DNA of 47,660 bases. It comes from Acidobacteriota bacterium. Lineage in GTDB: Bacteria > Acidobacteriota > Blastocatellia > Pyrinomonadales > Pyrinomonadaceae. Position 1 is the first letter of the stretch, and each line of letters opens with the position of its first letter. Below are positions 43,514-47,660 of the stretch, one piece after another. The stretch covers positions 1 to 47,660 of the forward strand of contig JAJPKD010000139.1 of NCBI GenBank assembly GCA_021323895.1. The letters are read 5' to 3'. The translations under genes were made by a program, and so were the position numbers. The notes below the pieces were generated by a model, which saw only the letters and a list, made by a program, of their open reading frames with translations, did not search any database and was not told where the DNA came from.

Positions 43514-44518
43514 TCAGCACAAAATTGAGACAATGTGCTCAACGATTGAGTGCACGCCCAGGAGGACGGAAGAGTTCAGCGCGAAGGCCGCGCTCGCTGC
43601 AATCAGCAAAGCTACAACAACGAGTGGAAGGGTCCTTTCGACCAAGAGCGTCTTCGATCGCGCTTCAGCATTTGTGGAAGCCAGTTCAAGCAGACGCCGC
43701 ACGCGCGCTTTCACCCCACGCGTTTCATCGCCTACCAAAAAAGCCGCGAGAGGTAATTCCACATGAGTGCCCTTCGGAATCATGCGGGCAATAGTAACCA
43801 GCGCCGAAGCGAGATCGAGCGCCATCGTGGGGCTCGCTTGCGCGACGTATTCGTCGGCAGCGGCCTCAGCGGTTTCTGACCATTCACGATCGAGCGATCG
43901 TCCCGATGGGAAAATCATGAGTGCATCGCGGCATGCCCGCAACAGCACACGCTTGAGGTTATCGTGGGCGATCAGGTGACCACGTTCATGCGCAATCGCC
44001 GCAGCTAATTCCTCTGGGCTGATCGATTGAAGCACCTGATTCGCCACAAACAGGCGCGGCCTCAGCGTGCCAACGACAGCGATGATCGGAAACGAATGAG
44101 GAATTCGGAATGTCGGCACATCTATTCCGGGCAACTGAATCTGAGTAGCAGTCGCAAGCCATTGACGTCGCAACGCCCGCGTCGCCAGGTAAGATCGGCA
44201 GGCGCGATGCAAGGCGAAGCCCGCACCAAACGCCGACAATAGCGCGAGCACGGCGAGTTTGATCCCGACGACTTCTGAAGTTCCGCGCGGTTCGTAGCCG
44301 ACATAAGACGGAAGTAAAAACAGCGCTACGAAAACGAATGCAACCGCAGGCGCCGCGATGCGCAGCGCGAACAACACTTCGGCGCGAGCTTTTGCCGACC
44401 AGCGCTGCGTCCACGGACTGAGTGCGCGCCAGCCGAGCGATGAAGCCATCGACACAATCGCATTGACCGCCAGAAAAGCCGTCAGCGCCAGGCATATTCC
44501 GAGTAGCTCGTATCGCAT
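43514..44518 (-). CDS. M56 family (BlaR1-like) membrane metallopeptidase
   Basis: 334 residues. N-terminal transmembrane segments ('LLGICLALTAFLAVNAIVSMA', 'APAVAFVFVALFLLPSY', 'LAVLALLSAFGAGFALH') and a zinc protease motif HERGH in 'LAAAIAHERGHLIAHDNLKR'. A last hydrophobic helix is near the C-terminus. No penicillin-sensing domain follows, unlike full BlaR1. It probably cleaves or inactivates the partner repressor in response to an unknown cue. The ATG overlaps the stop of the BlaI gene by one base. Confidence 0.85.
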   Translation of the reverse strand: MRYELLGICLALTAFLAVNAIVSMASSLGWRALSPWTQRWSAKARAEVLFALRIAAPAVAFVFVALFLLPSYVGYEPRGTSEVVGIKLAVLALLSAFGAGFALHRACRSYLATRALRRQWLATATQIQLPGIDVPTFRIPHSFPIIAVVGTLRPRLFVANQVLQSISPEELAAAIAHERGHLIAHDNLKRVLLRACRDALMIFPSGRSLDREWSETAEAAADEYVAQASPTMALDLASALVTIARMIPKGTHVELPLAAFLVGDETRGVKARVRRLLELASTNAEARSKTLLVERTLPLVVVALLIAASAAFALNSSVLLGVHSIVEHIVSILC

Positions 44519-44964
44519 CAGGTTTCCTTACGCCGCAACTGGCGCTTCTTTTCCTTGATTAAGCGATCAAGTTCGTCGAGCAGCTCGCGATCGTGTTCGC
44601 TCACGGTTTCGACGATGCAGGCCAGCACCGGGCGCACGCCCTCAGCGCCATCGCCAAGTAACCCGTCGATTACGTCCTCGCGAATGCCGTGTTCCAATTC
44701 TTGTTGAGATACCGACGGCGAATAGAGAAAGGCGCGCCCGTCTTTACGGCGATCGAGCAGACGCTTTTTGTAAAGACGATCGAGCGTCGTCATCAAAGTG
44801 GTGTAAGCGATGCGCTCTTCAAAAGCGAGATAGATATCGCGCACGCTTACCTCGCGACGCTGCCAAGCCTGTTCGAGGACTTCGCGCTCGAGCTTCCCGA
44901 GCGCCAGCGAAGCAACTTCGCTGGGCCGGCGGAACCCACGGAGAAGAAATCGAGGAGTCTTCAT
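44518..44964 (-). CDS. BlaI/MecI-family transcriptional repressor
   Basis: 148 residues. The winged-helix domain reads 'LALGKLEREVLEQAWQRREVSVRDIYLAFEERIAYTTLMTTLDRLYKKRLLDRRKDGRAFLYSPSVS', which is the BlaI/MecI signature. The C-terminal helix would dimerise and hold the cleavage region. It should repress its own operon and the M56 gene until the peptidase inactivates it. No beta-lactamase gene is visible nearby, so the controlled target lies elsewhere. Confidence 0.9.
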   Translation of the reverse strand: MKTPRFLLRGFRRPSEVASLALGKLEREVLEQAWQRREVSVRDIYLAFEERIAYTTLMTTLDRLYKKRLLDRRKDGRAFLYSPSVSQQELEHGIREDVIDGLLGDGAEGVRPVLACIVETVSEHDRELLDELDRLIKEKKRQLRRKET

Positions 44965-45084
44965 TTCAGGCGAGCATTTTCTGGGTCAATTGGTTCGAAG
45001 TCAAACGAAAACTGAGCGCGTGAAGCGGAGCAACTGAATTAGAAGATTCGTCGAGATCGGGACGACGCAAATTAGCAATACGCA

Positions 45085-45489
45085 CTAGGGCTGCATCGGG
45101 CAAGCCTGAATTGCGCACAACTGCCACTTGCCATTTCGTTCGGTGAAGATGCTCATGATCTTGTACTGACCGGCGAGTTCGCGGCCGTTGTAAAGCCACG
45201 TTGCCGAATCGCGCGCCGTCAGCACTGCAGTCGTGCCAAAGACCCGTACGCTGACTTGCTCGCGCGCGATGTGTTCGATCTTCAAATTGCCTGAGGTTAC
45301 GTCTGAGATGAATTGGACCTTGTCGTCTCCCTCGAGTGGATAGGTGAAGAAGAAATCGTCCGCCATGATTCGATCCAACGTGGGCGCATCGCCGCGCACC
45401 ATCGCCTTGACCCAATCGTCGTTGAGTTGACGCACGTGCTGCTCAATTTCAATGGTCGTCTGCGGCGCTCTGTGCGGCGTTGGATCCAT
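45085..45489 (-). CDS. NTF2-like (DUF4440) family protein
   Basis: 134 residues. 'QLNDDWVKAMVRGDAPTLDRIMADDFFFTYPLEG', 'SVRVFGTTAVLTARDSATW', 'YKIMSIFTERNGKWQLCAIQACP' is the cone-shaped NTF2/SnoaL/DUF4440 pattern. No signal peptide. Members range from isomerases to binding proteins; no catalytic set is evident here. Lies 120 bases upstream of the BlaI gene on the same strand. Confidence 0.85.
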   Translation of the reverse strand: MDPTPHRAPQTTIEIEQHVRQLNDDWVKAMVRGDAPTLDRIMADDFFFTYPLEGDDKVQFISDVTSGNLKIEHIAREQVSVRVFGTTAVLTARDSATWLYNGRELAGQYKIMSIFTERNGKWQLCAIQACPMQP

Positions 45490-45802
45490 GAAGATCGATC
45501 ATCCCTGCTGGAAAAATTAGCTCGCTTCTACGTCAAAAGCTCACGTGAGTCAATAGCCAGGCAAACGTCCCCGTGTAGGGAAATCAGGCTGATGTGTTTG
45601 CTAGCTCTTCACCCAGCCTCGCTTCGTGGCGGAGGCAATTCAGAAGCGCATCCCAAATGGCTCCGATGTGGTTTACGGCGACACGATATGGAATACGAAT
45701 AAAGTCGGTTTTCGATCATTTTCATGCAAAGTAGCTAAATACCCGGTGCTTTTCATAAGTGGCATGTTCATTGCCACCATCTTCCGCGGAGGTTAGCGAA
45801 AG
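45490..45802. other. Spacer of 313 bases without a supported gene
   Basis: Between the NTF2-like gene (minus) and the small secreted protein gene (plus). An ORF on the track (45313-45702) is a shadow of the NTF2-like gene. I see only a weak GCCTC...GAGGC hairpin near 45626 and the GGAGG ribosome binding site near 45786. No conserved riboswitch core is recognised. Confidence 0.5.
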
Positions 45803-46354
45803 ATGAAACTCAATAGCATGAAGAATTTTGGAGGCGCAATCCTGGGTCTGATGTTGTTCTTAGGCATCACGTTGGTGTCGAGTACTACAGCCCAGGCACA
45901 ATATCCTTATCAGGATCAAGACTACTATCGACGACAACGCCAAAACGAGCGCGAGCGACGCGAACGAGAGCGCGAGCTTCAGCGCGAGCGCGAACGGCAG
46001 AATCAACAGGGCGGCTGGTACGACCAGTATGGCAACTGGCACGCGAATAGTTCTAACCAGGGTTACTACGACCAGGGTTATTACAACCGCGGTAACCGGC
46101 GCGGACGCAACTGGGATGGCTATGGAAATTATGGCGGGTCGTACGAACTGCGACAGACGGCTCTGAACGCCGGCTACAACGAAGGCTTGAAGGCGGGTAG
46201 AGATGATCGTCGCCGCGGCCGGTACAATCCGACGCGTTATGGAAACACGCTGAAGGACTACAACTCGCGCATGGGTGACCGTGCTGCGTATCAGCAGTAC
46301 TTCATGCAGGCATACCAGAATGGCTATGCCGACGGTTACCGATACGGCTACTAA
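45803..46354 (+). CDS. Small secreted protein rich in Arg, Gln and Tyr
   Basis: 183 residues; GGAGG 11 bases before the ATG. Signal peptide 'KNFGGAILGLMLFLGITLVSSTTAQAQ'. A very charged 'RRQRQNERERRERERELQRERERQNQQ' stretch follows, then Gly/Tyr/Asn-rich sequence. The C-terminal part carries repeated 'AGYNEGLKAGRDDRRRGRYNP' and 'GYADGYRYGY', with a YxxGxxxG spacing. Similar exported proteins appear common in Acidobacteria, function unknown. A strong terminator follows, so it is monocistronic and perhaps well expressed. Confidence 0.82.
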   Translation: MKLNSMKNFGGAILGLMLFLGITLVSSTTAQAQYPYQDQDYYRRQRQNERERRERERELQRERERQNQQGGWYDQYGNWHANSSNQGYYDQGYYNRGNRRGRNWDGYGNYGGSYELRQTALNAGYNEGLKAGRDDRRRGRYNPTRYGNTLKDYNSRMGDRAAYQQYFMQAYQNGYADGYRYGY

Positions 46355-46381
46355 TTAATCAACTCACTCTGGCGCGGGCCC

Positions 46382-46418
46382 AAGGCGGGAGCTGATGTTC
46401 AGCTCTCGCCTTTTTTTG
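46382..46418 (+). terminator. Strong Rho-independent terminator
   Basis: AAGGCGGGAGCTGA pairs with TCAGCTCTCGCCTT (14 pairs, one G-T wobble) with a 3-base loop and a T7 run. The best terminator in the window, placed 28 bases after the secreted protein stop. Confidence 0.92.
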
Positions 46419-46535
46419 TTTGGAACTTCTCAATGCGATCCGTACTTTTCACGGAATCATCACGGCGTTAGGTGTTTATTAAGAGCACACAAGCAGCGCC
46501 CGGTTTGTAGATTCTGAATTTCTTCCGAGAGGACT

Positions 46536-46922
46536 ATGCCTAAGAAGATTCTGGTTATAGAAGACGACGATGAAATGCGCGAGTTGATGCGCATTAGTCT
46601 CTCGAACAATGGATACGAAGTAGTCACTGCGCCTGACGGCGTTAGTGGTTACGACACGGCTTTGTTTCTCAAGCCGGACCTCATCATCACCGACATTCGC
46701 ATGCCTGGCGCGGACGGCATTCACGTGGTGCGCCGGGTTCGCGATACCGACTCGCTAGCCGAGACGCCGATTCTGGTGATGACGGCATTCGGGACGGGCA
46801 GTGCGACATTCTCTCTACAGCTGGGTGCAAACGCATTCGAGCCGAAGCCAATCGATCCGCAGAGGTTGCTTTCGACCGTCAAGCGCTTGCTGAGCGAGCA
46901 CGACAATTTGAAAGCGGCCTGA
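46536..46922 (+). CDS. Receiver-only response regulator
   Basis: 128 residues, a single REC domain: acidic pocket 'VIEDDDEM', phosphoacceptor Asp in 'DLIITDIRMPGADG', Thr in 'ILVMTAFG', and Lys in 'FEPKPIDP'. No output domain, so it acts through protein partners. No histidine kinase is nearby. GAGAGGA lies before the ATG. Its 3' end runs into an imperfect inverted repeat. Confidence 0.92.
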   Translation: MPKKILVIEDDDEMRELMRISLSNNGYEVVTAPDGVSGYDTALFLKPDLIITDIRMPGADGIHVVRRVRDTDSLAETPILVMTAFGTGSATFSLQLGANAFEPKPIDPQRLLSTVKRLLSEHDNLKAA

Positions 46923-46935
46923 GTAGAGAGGCCGG

Positions 46936-47024
46936 AGCCTGGAGACTGGGTGGGAACTTGGTCTCTGACCCCCAGCCCCTGGTCTCAAGCCTGAAGTCCC
47001 AAGTCCCAGCTTCCAGTTTCCCTC
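46936..47024. repeat. Imperfect inverted repeat (GGAGACTGGG... type)
   Basis: GCCTGGAGACTGGGTGGGAACTTGG and the downstream AAGTCCCAAGTCCCAGCTTCCAGTTTCC are related inverted copies with several mismatches. It fills much of the 277-base spacer before the sigma factor; the rest (about 47025-47199) shows no clear feature. Confidence 0.45.
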
Positions 47025-47199
47025 CATTCTTCGGAACTGAGTCCCTTTCCCATCCGTTTAAATTCAGTTCCCCGTCTATTTCTGCAAAAAATCTGAAACC
47101 TTTTACTGCGGGGGCTCACTAACACACCGGAAAATGAAACGGCTGGCGGCACGCGACATAAGCCTGGAAGGCCGGCCCGGTGCGTTTACAGGATCTCTG

Positions 47200-47660
47200 A
47201 TGAATAGTTCAGCAGACCTAGTCACGCGCGCGTGCCAAGGCGACCAAGAAGCTTTTCGGTTGATCTTTGAACGGTACTCGCGCCCGGTGATTAGCTTCAT
47301 CTACTACCAGGTTAGCGACCGAGAGCTGGCAGATGAGCTGACGCAGGAGACTTTCGTGCGCGCCTATCGCGGTCTGAAATCCCTGAGAACAGAGACCAAG
47401 CTTTCGACTTGGCTTTTCGGAATCGCGAAGAACGTCGCGCGCGAATCCTTGCGAGCGCGAATTCGCCAGAACCAGCACATCGATCTCGACGACAAGCAGG
47501 TTTTGGATCTGAGCGATCAAACGCCGGTTCCGTCGAGTCAATTGTTGGATAAGGAACTCAACGAAGTTGTGCAGAGATCGCTGGCGATGCTGGATGAAGA
47601 CAAGCGCACGGTGTTCACGCTGAAAGTTTTTCACCAGTGCAGCTATGAAGAGATTGCGGA
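47200..47660 (+). CDS. ECF-family RNA polymerase sigma factor (3' end outside the window)
   Basis: Not in the ORF track because it runs off the window. From the ATG at 47200 (AGGA 6 bases upstream), or an in-frame ATG at 47134, the frame reads sigma-2 region 'ACQGDQEAFRLIFERYSRPVISFIYYQVSDRELADELTQETFVRAYRGL', then 'LSTWLFGIAKNVARESLRARIRQ', and sigma-4 start 'SLAMLDEDKRTVFTLKVFHQCSYEEIA'. This is the sigma-70 extracytoplasmic-function family, which directs RNA polymerase to stress or envelope genes. An anti-sigma factor would be expected downstream. Confidence 0.93.
   Translation, partial: MNSSADLVTRACQGDQEAFRLIFERYSRPVISFIYYQVSDRELADELTQETFVRAYRGLKSLRTETKLSTWLFGIAKNVARESLRARIRQNQHIDLDDKQVLDLSDQTPVPSSQLLDKELNEVVQRSLAMLDEDKRTVFTLKVFHQCSYEEIA

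Noticed and set aside
45313-45702. Plus-strand ORF of 129 codons
   Set aside because: Overlaps the NTF2-like gene on the other strand and lacks protein-like composition or a ribosome binding site.
45490-45802. Possible riboswitch or structured RNA before the small secreted protein gene
   Set aside because: I found no conserved core of a known class, only weak local hairpins.

Overview
The window is a chromosomal stretch of about 55% GC (estimated by eye) from an aerobic Gram-negative bacterium, most likely an acidobacterium close to Blastocatellia. The pointers are a VWFA protein of the acidobacterial type, a 1000-residue Oar-like TonB receptor with an N-terminal carboxypeptidase-regulatory fold, tandem SYLF proteins, a DUF6335 protein, and intergenic gaps filled with long palindromic repeats. 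This assignment is inference; no rRNA or tRNA gene is visible.

Layout. 1-4.6 kb: a lipoprotein, a DUF3828-like secreted protein, a translationally coupled GcvT-like aminomethyltransferase/Rieske oxygenase pair on the minus strand, then two tandem SYLF proteins. 5.3-8.05 kb (minus): a compact operon with a secreted protein broken by a frameshift, an 83-residue acidic protein, a MepA-type endopeptidase and an N-acetylmuramidase, the last two each with a C-terminal peptidoglycan-binding domain. 8.3-9.4 kb: DUF488 and two small proteins. 9.4-14.85 kb (minus): mtnA, a stand-alone isomerase half of a transaldolase/phosphoglucose isomerase type, 6-phosphogluconate dehydrogenase and glucose-6-phosphate dehydrogenase. 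14.9-20.4 kb (plus): a complete vitamin B12 uptake unit, cobalamin riboswitch then btuF-btuC-btuD-TonB receptor. 20.5-28.9 kb: DUF4383, VWFA protein, a YGYPNI-repeat secreted protein, gatB, SDR, dtd, cyclophilin, secreted hydrolase, DUF6335. 29.1-32.05 kb: acnA. 32.15-33.34 kb: a low-GC gene with an apparent winged-helix half and a nucleotide-processing half, split by one in-frame TGA. 33.3-36.3 kb: DUF5996, aldehyde dehydrogenase, DUF4267. 36.4-42.3 kb: Oar-like receptor followed by an HmuTUV-like ABC importer. 42.3-47.66 kb: MFS transporter, BlaI/M56 pair, NTF2-like protein, small secreted protein with a strong terminator, receiver-only response regulator, and an ECF sigma factor cut by the window edge.

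How it fits together. Two analogous TonB/ABC import systems (B12 and probably haem) lie about 20 kb apart, and in both a palindromic repeat sits exactly between permease and ATPase genes. The pentose-phosphate genes form one transcription unit with methionine salvage. At least fourteen intergenic or near-intergenic inverted repeats of several families occur; one family (GGAGCGC...CGCATCCT) appears three times. The candidates most worth follow-up are the peptidoglycan-hydrolase operon, the TGA-split winged-helix/NDT-like gene, the complex riboswitch leader, and the repeat families.
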